Below, piece by piece: positions 17,107 through 25,993 of a DNA stretch of 53,915 nucleotides (the stretch's first letter is position 1; each line of letters begins with the position of its first letter). Below the pieces are notes generated by a model, which was given only the letters and a program-made list of their open reading frames with translations, ran no database searches and was not told the DNA's origin. The DNA comes from Fusobacterium varium (GTDB taxonomy: Bacteria > Fusobacteriota > Fusobacteriia > Fusobacteriales > Fusobacteriaceae). Location: assembly GCA_021531615.1 (NCBI GenBank), contig JADYUE010000010.1, forward strand, positions 1 through 53,915, written 5' to 3'. Made by a program: the position numbers and the translations under genes.

Positions 17107-17436
17107 TTATCTTAAAAATAACCCTATTTTTCTTAATTCTTGCTTTAATTTTAATTTTTCAGTTGGATCACTAGGTAATAAAACAAAACTTTCCACTAAA
17201 TATGCTGTTAATATAGCTGAGCATTGTTTATCTGCCTCTGCTCCTTCATAAGCTATTGCATAAGGTGTAGTATAAGTGGCACTTTTATTATATTTCCCAT
17301 AGTTTCCACTAGCATCTACTCCAATAACATCCCCAGCTTTTACTGCATCTTTTACTGTCAAAGGTTGAGAAATTAAAGGATAATCTCCAAAAAATATCTG
17401 TTTTTCCTTATTTGTAAACTTTACATTATTGGCCAT
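17107..17436 (-). CDS. Head decoration protein, lambda gpD-like
   Basis: A 109-residue protein. SATYTTPYAIAYEGAEADKQ followed by SAILTAYLVES is the gpD trimer-protein pattern; it stabilises the expanded capsid. A GGAGG site precedes the ATG. It lies between protease/scaffold and major capsid, as in lambda. Confidence 0.9.
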   Translation of the reverse strand: MANNVKFTNKEKQIFFGDYPLISQPLTVKDAVKAGDVIGVDASGNYGKYNKSATYTTPYAIAYEGAEADKQCSAILTAYLVESFVLLPSDPTEKLKLKQELRKIGLFLR

Positions 17437-17448
17437 AAATCTTTCCTC

Positions 17449-17859
17449 CTATTTTTTTATATTTAACTCTTTTAAAGCTGTTTCTATAACACTATTTAAC
17501 ATCTGCTCTTTTTCACTTCCCTCAATTCCAGAAGTGATCCCATTAAATCCTGCTGCTGCTTTTTCCTCTTCTCCTCTGTCAATCTCTCTTCCAGCATGTT
17601 CAGAGTTCATATTATATAGATCTACAATAATATCCTTGTAATCTCTTGGCTCTTCAAATTTAGCCTTATCTACTAATTCTTTTGCAGCTTTACTATAAGT
17701 TTTAATTCCATCTAAGTTTTGAATTCTTTTTCTCTCTTCTGCAACTGCAGTCTGTACAGCTCCATTAATTGCACTTTTTACTGTATCAGTGTTTATAAGT
17801 TCAGTTTGTAGCTCATTTATTAGCTCTGGATATTGAGCTTTTAATTCTTTTAATGTCAT
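17449..17859 (-). CDS. Nested scaffold protein (Nu3-like internal start)
   Basis: An in-frame ATG at 17859 (MTLKELKAQYPELINELQTE) is preceded on the minus strand by AGGAGG with a 5-base gap, the best ribosome site in this area. It would make a 136-residue free scaffold from the C-terminal part of the protease gene, just as lambda C contains Nu3. The first part is helical; the end has a short Ala/Gly-rich hinge. Confidence 0.7.
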   Translation of the reverse strand: MTLKELKAQYPELINELQTELINTDTVKSAINGAVQTAVAEERKRIQNLDGIKTYSKAAKELVDKAKFEEPRDYKDIIVDLYNMNSEHAGREIDRGEEEKAAAGFNGITSGIEGSEKEQMLNSVIETALKELNIKK

Positions 17860-18537
17860 TGTTGCCTCCTGAGTTTTTTTATTTAAAATTTCTGAAAGTT
17901 CTTTAGGTATTTTCTTTGAATTTTTTATATTCATAGAACATACAGTTTGAATATTTGAATTGATAATATTAGTATCATAAGATGCTATCTCATCTATAAA
18001 ACCTGCTTCTAATGCCTCTTGTGTATTAAAGAATGTTTCTTCATCCATTTTTTTTGCTATTTTCTCTCTTGAGAGAGAAGATTTTTCCACATAAAGATCT
18101 AACATATTCTCTTTAGTCTTGTTCAGGTGTTCTATTGCCTCTGTCATCTCTTTGGTGTTTGAATATCCCATGTACATCAATGGATTATGGATCATAAAGT
18201 AACACCCTTTTCCCATAACTGTTTTATTTGCTGCAATAGCAATAAGAGTTGCTGCTGAACATGCCATTCCATCAATATATGCAGTTACCTCTTTTTCTTG
18301 GGATAGTCTTTTAAGTTCATGATATATTGCTAATGCCTCTGCAATATCTCCTCCAGGTGAGTTAATCTTTACTGATATTTTTTTACAATTTTTTATTTCT
18401 TTAAGTTGCTGAGCAAAAATTAAAGAACTTGTTTCTCCAAACTCTTCCCATGCCCATTTTGTAATCTCACCTGAAATTCTTATCTCTCCTTCATCATTGG
18501 AAAGATTTTTTATTGAAAAAAATGATATTTTACTCAC
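17449..18537 (-). CDS. Prohead protease (ClpP-like) fused to scaffold
   Basis: A 362-residue protein. Residues 1-190 form a ClpP/S49-like serine protease: KINSPGGDIAEALAIYHEL, then DGMACSAATLIAIAA with the nucleophile Ser, and FMIHNPL with the catalytic His. Residues 225-362 are a Glu/Lys/Ala-rich helical scaffold. A strong internal start shows that the scaffold is also made alone. The protein cleaves scaffold and possibly portal or capsid during head maturation. It overlaps the portal gene by 8 bp. Confidence 0.92.
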   Translation of the reverse strand: MSKISFFSIKNLSNDEGEIRISGEITKWAWEEFGETSSLIFAQQLKEIKNCKKISVKINSPGGDIAEALAIYHELKRLSQEKEVTAYIDGMACSAATLIAIAANKTVMGKGCYFMIHNPLMYMGYSNTKEMTEAIEHLNKTKENMLDLYVEKSSLSREKIAKKMDEETFFNTQEALEAGFIDEIASYDTNIINSNIQTVCSMNIKNSKKIPKELSEILNKKTQEATMTLKELKAQYPELINELQTELINTDTVKSAINGAVQTAVAEERKRIQNLDGIKTYSKAAKELVDKAKFEEPRDYKDIIVDLYNMNSEHAGREIDRGEEEKAAAGFNGITSGIEGSEKEQMLNSVIETALKELNIKK

Positions 18538-20053
18538 TTACTTCACCTCCAATCTCCTTTGAGATTTTCTTAATTTCTAAAATTTTTATCTCCTCTTCAA
18601 GTCTAGCCTCCAATATCTCATCAAAGTCCAAACCACTTTCAGCTGTAATTATTCCTCTCGTTGTAGTGTAGTTGTCGAGAGATGTTTTATTAGCATTTGC
18701 CTCTTTCAGTGGATCTAATGAAGATTTACCACTACCTACCCAAATGCAACGACAAAAAGCATATCTCACTGCCTCATCTTCAAAGAATCTTGGACAATCT
18801 ATATCTCCATTTCTTATAAGCTCTAAAATAAACTCCTCATAAACTGGCTGGCATAGTGTCCTTTCTAATAGCTTTCTACACACTAAAAATCTTTGATGTG
18901 CCTCCTCAAGAGATGCCTTGGCAGCAGAATAAGAAGCTTTAAATGAACTCATCAATACTTCATGTGGTATCTCTAGTTGAGCTCCTATCTCCTCATAAAC
19001 TGCATCTACAAAGTCCTTATATGATTTATTAGGTCTTGTAGTTGTAAACTCTTTGATAGTTTCTCCATCTTTAGCTATTATTCCCATTCCATGATCCAAT
19101 GAAATTTTATCTGTTCTATCTTTAGATATTCCCTCTGCTCCTTCACTACTTCCAAAAGCAGATGTATTAATAAAGCCTTCCACATCTTTAGTCTCTATTA
19201 TGAATCCTAATGAGGCGTTGATAGCTGCTGCAATCAGTTCAGCCTCTTTATATCTACCTAAATTTTTAATAGGATAGATTATAGATGCTAGAAGTGGAAC
19301 TCCTCTTCTCTGTCCTACTCTTTCAGGTTCAAAAATATGTAAAATATTTCTTCTACCCAAAGAGTTAAACACTGGGTATCCTTTAATCTCTGAATATCCA
19401 TCTCCTGGGTGTCTATCAGAAATGTAATATTTCAGTAGATCACCATTTGGAGCAAACTCAATTCCACCTTTTATCAACTGATTGTAAGTAAATCTAGGAT
19501 TTACTATTCTATCTGCCTCTATCATTTGTAAGCATAATTCTATTTCTACTCCTGCTCTTTTCTTTCTCTTTGGAATAACAAAGGCATCTCCATTCATTAT
19601 CCAGCTAAGTTGTACAAGAGCTTGAATTGTGAAAAAATCGTGCATTCTATTAAAATCTGCATTTGTAGAAGATGCCCAAGCATTAAATTTAGCTTTTATT
19701 ATTTTTTCATATTCCCTAGCCTGTTCCTTAGTTATTCCTGCTATTTGATAATTGATATTAGGTTTAGGAAGTAGCCCTGTCCCCACTATCTTAGTTCTCA
19801 TCTTTTTAAGAGCAGCCCCTGCAAGCTCATTATTCATATAGAGATTTCTTGACTTAGCTCTTAAATCATCTAAATCCCATAAAATGTCATTATCAGGACT
19901 CTCTGGATATGTGTACCAATTTGAAAGAGAAGGGTCATCTTTATTGCTATAACCTATTCCATTAACCATTTTTACAGTTGTCATAGTTTTAGCAGTAGGA
20001 GTAGGAGCTGATTTAGTTGCTGAATATGCTCTTTTTCTCTTTTTCCTACTCAT
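18530..20053 (-). CDS. Portal protein, lambda gpB-like
   Basis: A 507-residue protein of the lambda portal family. LDDLRAKSRNLYMNNELAGA is near residue 70, WIMNGDAFVIPKRK near 165, and SFKASYSAAKASLEEAHQRF near 375. Twelve copies form the DNA entry ring and bind the terminase and the connector. The N-terminus is very basic (MSRKKRKRAYSATKS). It lies 3 bp after the gpW-like gene. Confidence 0.94.
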   Translation of the reverse strand: MSRKKRKRAYSATKSAPTPTAKTMTTVKMVNGIGYSNKDDPSLSNWYTYPESPDNDILWDLDDLRAKSRNLYMNNELAGAALKKMRTKIVGTGLLPKPNINYQIAGITKEQAREYEKIIKAKFNAWASSTNADFNRMHDFFTIQALVQLSWIMNGDAFVIPKRKKRAGVEIELCLQMIEADRIVNPRFTYNQLIKGGIEFAPNGDLLKYYISDRHPGDGYSEIKGYPVFNSLGRRNILHIFEPERVGQRRGVPLLASIIYPIKNLGRYKEAELIAAAINASLGFIIETKDVEGFINTSAFGSSEGAEGISKDRTDKISLDHGMGIIAKDGETIKEFTTTRPNKSYKDFVDAVYEEIGAQLEIPHEVLMSSFKASYSAAKASLEEAHQRFLVCRKLLERTLCQPVYEEFILELIRNGDIDCPRFFEDEAVRYAFCRCIWVGSGKSSLDPLKEANANKTSLDNYTTTRGIITAESGLDFDEILEARLEEEIKILEIKKISKEIGGEVSE

Positions 20054-20056
20054 TTT

Positions 20057-20275
20057 CTACCCCCTTGGAATAAATTGAACAAATCTAGGTCCAGTTTTTC
20101 CTTCAGCTCGTTCCAATCTTTCAGCCCATAACTCTATATTTTTCGCAATTTCCGAAGCATTTACCCTTGTTAAAGTTCTATTTCCTATTGTGTAGCTCTG
20201 CCCCATTGCCACCTTTTCTTCTGCTGCAAGCCACATATCTAAATGTCTTTGACACTGTTCTTTAGTAAATATCAT
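20057..20275 (-). CDS. Head-tail connector, gpW-like
   Basis: A 72-residue protein, MIFTKEQCQRHLDMWLAAEE, with YTIGNRTLTRVNASEIAKNI. This is the short gpW-type fold that plugs the portal after packaging. It overlaps the terminase stop by 4 bp. It contains palindrome site 3 at 20141-20157. Confidence 0.85.
   Translation of the reverse strand: MIFTKEQCQRHLDMWLAAEEKVAMGQSYTIGNRTLTRVNASEIAKNIELWAERLERAEGKTGPRFVQFIPRG
20141..20157. repeat. Dispersed 17-bp palindrome, site 3 (parS-like)
   Basis: TTTCGCAATTTCCGAAG, inside the gpW-like gene. It differs from the consensus at the centre and the last base, the weakest of the five copies. Confidence 0.6.
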
Positions 20276-22038
20276 CTTTTTTCTCCTTTACTTTGGTATT
20301 TTTCACTACTTAAATCTACTCCTAGAAGTTCCATTCCTGCTGTTGCATAGTTCATAAGGTCAAGAGGCTCATTCCTTCTACCTGGAAGTACTTGCCATTC
20401 AATTTTCTCTCCCTTAGCTGACATAGTTTTAACTTTTACCTCTGCCGTTAACCCTTCAAAGAATGCCATTCCACAACCCTTTGTAGAATCTGCTGGAAAA
20501 TGAACAGTTCCATTCCCCTCTAAAATAGTTAATCTTGTATAAACTAAATCTTTTAAGGCATTAACTCCTAGACTCAACAAGTTTATACTTGGAACCCCTT
20601 TCTTAGTAGTTTTTCTAAAACCATTAAGAATGTTAATCCCAAATCCTCCCTGTCCCTTGATTGCAAATATATTTCTTACAGCCTTTCCTGCAACATATTT
20701 ATATACATTTCCTGTATGATGTCCTCCAGAGTCAATAAGAGTACAAGCTATTGGAAGTTGCTTTTTATTCTTAAATGAGAACTTTTTTCTTAAAAACTCA
20801 TCAAGTTTAATCCAAACATCTTCTTTTCCTGGGCTACCTGGAAAATCCCTATATTGAACTACATAACTCTCATATCCATATCCCCAACCAACAACTAAAA
20901 CTTCTAGCCTGTTGTCTTGAACGTCAACACCAGCAGTTAAAAATTTTATATTAGGATGCAACTCTGCTCCATATTCCTCTCTTCTCTCAAAAAGAGCTTC
21001 ATAATCTAGTTGTTCATTGAGATGTAAAACAAATGTTTCTCCCAACATAGTATTTGTAAAAGTTCTCATTCTCATCTCATCATCTTTTACTCTAAGATAC
21101 TCTTCATACATTTCATTCCAAGTTACCCACGGAGAAGCTAAAGCATTAAGGTGAAAACTTCTATTAACTTTTTCCTTTGGAAACTTAGCAATCCATTTTC
21201 CTGTTGCTTGATTATTAATTTTCCAAAGCTCTTCAACTTCCATAATTCCACAACTTTGACACTCCATTTTTATAATTCCTTCATCATCATGGATATATTC
21301 CCATTTTAAAGGTTGATACTCTCCACAGTGAGGACAAGCTAAGCACCACTCCTCTTGTGATCCTTCAAGATATAATTTTTGAATTTTAGAAGTCGTATCA
21401 TCTGTTGGAGTAGATACTCTCAGCATTTTTCTATTAAAAAAAGTTGTAGTTCTTCTTTCAGCAAGTTTAACTGGATCTCCCTCTTCTCCTGCTGATTGTG
21501 GAAATCTATCCACTTCATCTAGCAAAGTTATTCTAATAGGTCTACTGGCTAATCCTGAAGGACTATTTGCTCCAACAAATCTTACAAAGCCTCCTGGAAA
21601 CATCTTTCCTTGAACTGTTCCTTCAGCTTTTTTATTTGCTTTTTTTACTAAGTCTCTAAGAACTTTAGTATCTCTTATCATTGGTTCAACTCTTTCTTTA
21701 GAAAATGATTTAGCATCTTCTACTGTAGGTTGAACAAAGAGAATAGAACATGGATCCAAGTGCATATATCTTCCAAGGACATTTAAAAGAGCTTCGCTTT
21801 TGCCTACCTGACTACTACTCTTTATAGTTACAGATTCTGTATGGCTATCTGTTAAACAGTTATATATCTCTTTCATATACGGAGTTCTATCTGTTGACCA
21901 TCTACCTGACTCTGCTGAACTCTCTTTAGAAAGAATTCTATACTTATCTGCCCACTCTCCTATGGTTAAATCAGGAGCAGGTTCTAATATTTTTAATAAA
22001 CTTGCAAAAAAATTAATTGTCCTCTGCTCTATCAACAT
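20272..22038 (-). CDS. Terminase large subunit, lambda gpA-like
   Basis: A 588-residue packaging motor. Walker A is SSSQVGKS (about residues 74-81) and Walker B is ITLLDEVDRFP. A zinc-finger pair (CPHCG and CQSCG) and nuclease acidic residues (AGVDVQDNRLEV, LIDSGGHHT) follow. These are the features of the GpA type that cuts cos sites. I chose the ATG at 22038, six bases after GGAGG, over a TTG one codon earlier. It overlaps the Nu1-like gene by 26 bp. Confidence 0.95.
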   Translation of the reverse strand: MLIEQRTINFFASLLKILEPAPDLTIGEWADKYRILSKESSAESGRWSTDRTPYMKEIYNCLTDSHTESVTIKSSSQVGKSEALLNVLGRYMHLDPCSILFVQPTVEDAKSFSKERVEPMIRDTKVLRDLVKKANKKAEGTVQGKMFPGGFVRFVGANSPSGLASRPIRITLLDEVDRFPQSAGEEGDPVKLAERRTTTFFNRKMLRVSTPTDDTTSKIQKLYLEGSQEEWCLACPHCGEYQPLKWEYIHDDEGIIKMECQSCGIMEVEELWKINNQATGKWIAKFPKEKVNRSFHLNALASPWVTWNEMYEEYLRVKDDEMRMRTFTNTMLGETFVLHLNEQLDYEALFERREEYGAELHPNIKFLTAGVDVQDNRLEVLVVGWGYGYESYVVQYRDFPGSPGKEDVWIKLDEFLRKKFSFKNKKQLPIACTLIDSGGHHTGNVYKYVAGKAVRNIFAIKGQGGFGINILNGFRKTTKKGVPSINLLSLGVNALKDLVYTRLTILEGNGTVHFPADSTKGCGMAFFEGLTAEVKVKTMSAKGEKIEWQVLPGRRNEPLDLMNYATAGMELLGVDLSSEKYQSKGEKR

Positions 22039-22501
22039 CAATATCCTCCATTTTTAATTCTTTATACTCTGATAGTTCTTTTAAACTTTCTCCTATCAAA
22101 GTCTTTAAAATATTTTCTATTTCTCTTCTACTGCTAATATTTAATAACTGTATACTTGCCTTAGTAGGAAGTGCTGTAAGTTTAGCTTTAAACCTTGCTA
22201 ACATATCAGAAACAAGCAATTCAATACTATCTTTATGGTGATATTCACCTTGAAGTATTGCAAGTTTAAATTTTTTCATATCTGTATCTACTTTTCTTGC
22301 TTCTGCTATCTCATCTTTTCCTGAAGAGTTTTCTACAAAAATTTTTATTCCTAAAAGCAGATCATATTTTGCTGGAGCAATTCTAGCATCTTTAAAATAA
22401 TCTCTAACTTTTCTCTCTGAAAATCCAAATATCCTAGCCATTCTACTCTCTGTGGCTATTACCTCTGGCTCATTTTTCCCTATCATTTTTTCTATCACCA
22501 T
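22013..22501 (-). CDS. Terminase small subunit, Nu1-like
   Basis: A 162-residue protein with an N-terminal winged-helix part (ATESRMARIFGFSERKVRDY) and a helical middle and end (KKFKLAILQGEYHHKDSIEL), as in lambda Nu1 and DNA-packaging protein families. It would bind cos and deliver DNA to gpA, with which it overlaps. The start is uncertain: an ATG at 22501 or one five codons later. Confidence 0.8.
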   Translation of the reverse strand: MVIEKMIGKNEPEVIATESRMARIFGFSERKVRDYFKDARIAPAKYDLLLGIKIFVENSSGKDEIAEARKVDTDMKKFKLAILQGEYHHKDSIELLVSDMLARFKAKLTALPTKASIQLLNISSRREIENILKTLIGESLKELSEYKELKMEDIDVDRAEDN

Positions 22502-22601
22502 TCCCCAAAAAATTTTGGCAAGTCCTAAAAAAATCCCAGAATTGAAAACTTTCGGACCTCACAGAGCCACAATGGAATTTAGGCTAGACAGTACCTTGGG
22601 G
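22502..22601. other. Gap before Nu1-like gene, candidate cos region
   Basis: A 100-bp non-coding gap, clearly less AT-rich than its surroundings. It contains an inverted repeat, CTAGAC and GTCTAG, 15 bases apart at about 22583-22609. In lambda-like phages cos lies just ahead of nu1. This is inferred from location and composition only. Confidence 0.35.
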
Positions 22602-23345
22602 CTAGTCTAGGACTTTAGGAGCATTCTCCTTGTTTAAATCTTTTTTAGCTTTCTCTATCTTTAGTTCAAGAAGCTCTTCTTCTAACTTACCAGCCTTTCT
22701 TTCAGCTTTGATCTCTCCCATATACTCATAACCAAGCATATTGTTTATTTCTTTTAATGCTGCTTGTGATGCTGAGAGATTATATATTGTTTTTTTCTTA
22801 ACATTCCTAGAAGTTATTCTTCCTAATGTTCCGTTGCTCTCATCATGATATACTGTTTCTATAACCTCAATACCTTTCATCCCTAATACAGCTATCTCTT
22901 TTAAATCATTAGCTATTTGTTCAGCTCCAAGTTTTGTATCTTCAAATAATCTTTCTCTTAGTGCTATCATTGTCTTTTGAATCTTTGGATGTTTCTCTAT
23001 ATCTGCTGCCTTGGTACTCTTAGCATATCCTGCTATCTCTTTAGCCTCTTGTGTGCTATATCCATTCATTCTTGCAATTACATAAGCTGTTTGTTTTTCT
23101 GTCAAGCCCTCTAAATTGCATATCGTTGCATTTTCTTCAACTACTGCTATCTCCTCTAAACAAGCAAGATATTTAACATAGTATCTAGCTATCCAACTTT
23201 TAATTGTATTTATAGATTTTTTAGTTCTTCTTGCTATCTCTTCATACCTATGTTTTTTAGTTTTTCCAAACTTCTGTTTCTCTAGTTGCATATAGAGATG
23301 CAATATTCCTAATTTTTCTTTATCTAGTTTCTCTATAATATTCAT
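22602..23345 (-). CDS. Second terminase-small-subunit-like protein
   Basis: A 247-residue protein. The N-terminus has a helix-turn-helix of the phage terminase type (KHRYEEIARRTKKSINTIKS). The centre has LTEKQTAYVIARMNGYSTQE followed by KEIAGYAKSTKAADI, the core pattern of Terminase_2 small subunits. The C-terminus is a charged coiled coil. It lies ahead of the Nu1-like gene, so the operon seems to carry two DNA-recognition candidates. It could be the true small subunit or an extra packaging regulator. Confidence 0.7.
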   Translation of the reverse strand: MNIIEKLDKEKLGILHLYMQLEKQKFGKTKKHRYEEIARRTKKSINTIKSWIARYYVKYLACLEEIAVVEENATICNLEGLTEKQTAYVIARMNGYSTQEAKEIAGYAKSTKAADIEKHPKIQKTMIALRERLFEDTKLGAEQIANDLKEIAVLGMKGIEVIETVYHDESNGTLGRITSRNVKKKTIYNLSASQAALKEINNMLGYEYMGEIKAERKAGKLEEELLELKIEKAKKDLNKENAPKVLD

Positions 23346-23353
23346 TAAAGCTC

Positions 23354-24670
23354 CTATTTAAAATTTTCTTGAATATCTTGCCAGTTATACTCTTGTCCAT
23401 TTCTTATCAGAGTAATATCTTCTTTTCCTAAAAGTTTATATCTTTTGACTATAACATCAACAAACTGTGGATCAAACTCCATTAAATATGCTTTTCTTTT
23501 TAGCTGCTCAGCTGTTATTAAAGTACTTCCACTACCTCCGAATAGATCTAAGACATTTTGATTATTTTTACTAGAGTTTAGCATTAGTCTTGCAATGAGT
23601 TTTAAAGGTTTCATTGTAGGATGCACATCATTTTTTAATGGCTTATTCTCTCTTATAATTGTTGAACTTTTTTCTAGCTCCTCTCTTAGAGAATTTATGT
23701 ATTGAATTAACTCTTCTTTTGATTTCTTCTTTAAACTTTCTATCTCCTCGATCACTGTGTCCTGTGTGAAATCTTTTACAAAGAAGTGAGATTTGCCAGG
23801 TTTCCAACCGTACAAACATGGTTCATGCCTCCAGTTATAGTCTTGTCTGGATAAATTAAAACTATTTTTTACCCATATTAAGCATTGGGATAACTTGAAT
23901 CCAGCTTCCTCTAATGCTTTTCTGAATGCTATTGCTTCAGAATCTGCATGAAATATATAATATGCAGCTCCTTCCTCAAGAACTTCAAAGGCATTTTTAT
24001 AAAATTTACTTAAAAAACTATAAAACTCACTAGATTGCATATTATCATTTTTTATTTTCATTCCAGAGTCACTCTCATAATCTATGTTATAAGGAGGATC
24101 TGTTACCATCAATGATGCTATCTCTCCATTCATCAATTTTTTAACATCTTCAAGCTTTGTTGAATCTCCACACATTAGTCTATGATTACCAAGCAAATAA
24201 ATATCTCCTTGCTGAGAAAAATAATTTTCTTCAACTTCTGGTGTATCAACTTCTTTTATCTCATCAAGATTATCTAATTCCATGCCTATTTTTTCTTCTA
24301 AAGCTTGCATATCAATATCAATCATAGTTACTAGATCTTCACTCATATTAGATAGAATTTCAAAAAGTTTCTTTTCATTCCACTGTCCTTGCTCTTGTGC
24401 TTTTACTTCTAAAATTCTAAGAGCATTTAATTCCTCATCTGTAAGTTTTTCTATTCTTACAGCTTTAATTTTTTTAAATCCTAATTGTTGGGCTGCTTCA
24501 AATTTCCCATTTTCATAAAGAACTTTATTATCATAACTTAGGATAACTGGAATAATCATTCCTAATCTTGTAAATAATCTTTTATAGCTATCTATTTGCT
24601 CTGGAGTAGATGTTCTAGGATTATTTTCATCTAAACTTATTTTTTCTATTTCTATTTCTAATATCTCCAT
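23354..24670 (-). CDS. DNA adenine/cytosine-N4 methyltransferase with ParB-like N-terminus
   Basis: A 438-residue protein. Residues 1-80 are a ParB-like nuclease/CTPase-type domain (LDENNPRTSTPEQIDSYKRL, YENGKFEAAQQLG). The methyltransferase part has DPPYNIDYES near residue 191 (motif IV) and DLFGGSGSTLITAEQL near 390 (motif I), the order of beta-class N6A/N4C enzymes. Such fusions are common at the head of phage packaging operons. It probably methylates phage DNA against host restriction or marks sites for packaging. No restriction partner is nearby. Confidence 0.9.
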   Translation of the reverse strand: MEILEIEIEKISLDENNPRTSTPEQIDSYKRLFTRLGMIIPVILSYDNKVLYENGKFEAAQQLGFKKIKAVRIEKLTDEELNALRILEVKAQEQGQWNEKKLFEILSNMSEDLVTMIDIDMQALEEKIGMELDNLDEIKEVDTPEVEENYFSQQGDIYLLGNHRLMCGDSTKLEDVKKLMNGEIASLMVTDPPYNIDYESDSGMKIKNDNMQSSEFYSFLSKFYKNAFEVLEEGAAYYIFHADSEAIAFRKALEEAGFKLSQCLIWVKNSFNLSRQDYNWRHEPCLYGWKPGKSHFFVKDFTQDTVIEEIESLKKKSKEELIQYINSLREELEKSSTIIRENKPLKNDVHPTMKPLKLIARLMLNSSKNNQNVLDLFGGSGSTLITAEQLKRKAYLMEFDPQFVDVIVKRYKLLGKEDITLIRNGQEYNWQDIQENFK

Positions 24671-24855
24671 TCATCTCACCTTCCTTCGTTGAATTTCGTA
24701 TAAAAAACTAAGTTATTTCTTGAATTTATAACTGTTTTGTTTTAGAAATCCCCGCAACCTATATTATTATCACGCGAGGAACAGCTCCAAAACCCTTATT
24801 TTTAGGGAACTCTTATAAAAAAATTCTTCAAAAAGCGGACATATTTGTGACCTTT
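24671..24855. other. Intergenic region upstream of the packaging operon
   Basis: A 185-bp gap that should hold the late promoter for the minus-strand operon. I see a short stem CCCT/AGGG (24793-24807) and an isolated CG-rich patch (ACGCGAGG near 24773), but no convincing -35/-10 pair. Confidence 0.4.
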
Positions 24856-25932
24856 TTACATAAACGAAATGGTTAAACCCTCACTATATGAACATTTAAC
24901 CTTACTTTTAATTTGTAATAAATTATTTATAAAGAATTCTAATCTCTCTCTATTCCCAAAATTATTTCTTTTTGGACTCCCTCTTGTTTGAGCTTCCTCT
25001 AATGCTTCTTTAACTTGAACTTTATATCTTCTAACTTGTCTACTGCTTTTTTCTGATAAAACAGTAATGACATAACCTACAACTTTCTCATCCAGGATAT
25101 GCTCCTGGAGATCTCTTACTAATGTTTTTATCTCTCTAGATTTATAACCTTTCATCTTCTCCAAAAGTATTTTTATATCTCTCTCTATCTCTGAAGTAAG
25201 ATACTTAACCAAAATTAAACCAATTTTATTTACTACACTTTCTTTTAGATACTCAATAGTCAAATCTTCAACTATATTTGAATATCCAAAATATTTAATC
25301 ATTGTTGATGAAAGCTTATGCTCTATTCTCATTTTTGCCCCATAACTTTTATTAATACTCTTTTTATTGTGTTCATGGGACTTGCTATATAGTCTTAACT
25401 TCCAGCCCTTATCCATTTGAAAAATAAAGCCTGTAGAATAAAAGAAGTCTTGATTTACATCAAAATTATTAAATTGAAGCCTTTCTTTAGCTTTTATATT
25501 TCTACTTAATGCTTTATAAAAAGTAATAATAATATTGTGAAAATCATAAAAAGACTTAATATCTTCTTGAATACAGATCTCTAAATAATCATACTTAATT
25601 TGAGATAAACTTATTTTTTCAAGAGTTATATCTTCCAAAATAGTTAATATTTTCATATCTACAATCATTTTTTTTGTACTGTCAGATAAAGGATATAGAT
25701 TATCTAAATTCCCAAATCTAGCATATGAAAAATCTATTTTTATTACTACCTTGTCTTGTTTTTCTCTAACTTTAATCTCATTGATATTCTCTTGATTAAT
25801 AATAAAAGTTTGGGTAGTTCCTGCAAGTTTTTTAGGCTGTATATCCTTAAATCTTTTCTGTATTGCAAGAATGACAAGGTCAGCTTCAACTTCCAGTTCT
25901 ACCCAGACCACTGCCCTGTCTAGTCCTACCAT
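24856..25932 (-). CDS. Possible replication-initiation-type protein (gene II/X-like)
   Basis: A 358-residue protein with an ATG seven bases after GGAG. A middle segment (FYSTGFIFQMDKGWKLRLYS, then KSHEHNKK and AKMRIEHKLSS) recalls the Y-S-K-x-x-E ... R-x-E pattern of filamentous-phage gene II/X-type replication proteins. The C-terminal 70 residues are basic (RQVRRYKVQVKEALEEAQTR, GSPKRNNFGNRE). It lies between the packaging operon and the immunity genes, with a hairpin-rich gap upstream. The family call is tentative; a clear catalytic Tyr motif was not pinned down. Confidence 0.4.
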   Translation of the reverse strand: MVGLDRAVVWVELEVEADLVILAIQKRFKDIQPKKLAGTTQTFIINQENINEIKVREKQDKVVIKIDFSYARFGNLDNLYPLSDSTKKMIVDMKILTILEDITLEKISLSQIKYDYLEICIQEDIKSFYDFHNIIITFYKALSRNIKAKERLQFNNFDVNQDFFYSTGFIFQMDKGWKLRLYSKSHEHNKKSINKSYGAKMRIEHKLSSTMIKYFGYSNIVEDLTIEYLKESVVNKIGLILVKYLTSEIERDIKILLEKMKGYKSREIKTLVRDLQEHILDEKVVGYVITVLSEKSSRQVRRYKVQVKEALEEAQTRGSPKRNNFGNRERLEFFINNLLQIKSKVKCSYSEGLTISFM

Positions 25933-25960
25933 CTTTTTTCTCCTTTATTACTTTATAAAA

Positions 25961-25985
25961 AAACATCAATCTGATTGATGTTCTC
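25961..25985 (-). terminator. Intrinsic terminator
   Basis: ACATCAATC and GATTGATGT form a 9-bp stem with a one-base centre. On the minus strand it is followed by a T run (TTTTTTTAT). It would end transcripts coming from the 26106-26327 gene before the replication-type gene. Confidence 0.65.
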
Positions 25986-25993
25986 TGATAAAG

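Noticed and set aside
22545-22561. TTTCGGACC as a sixth palindrome copy
   Set aside because: Only the left half matches; the right arm is absent.
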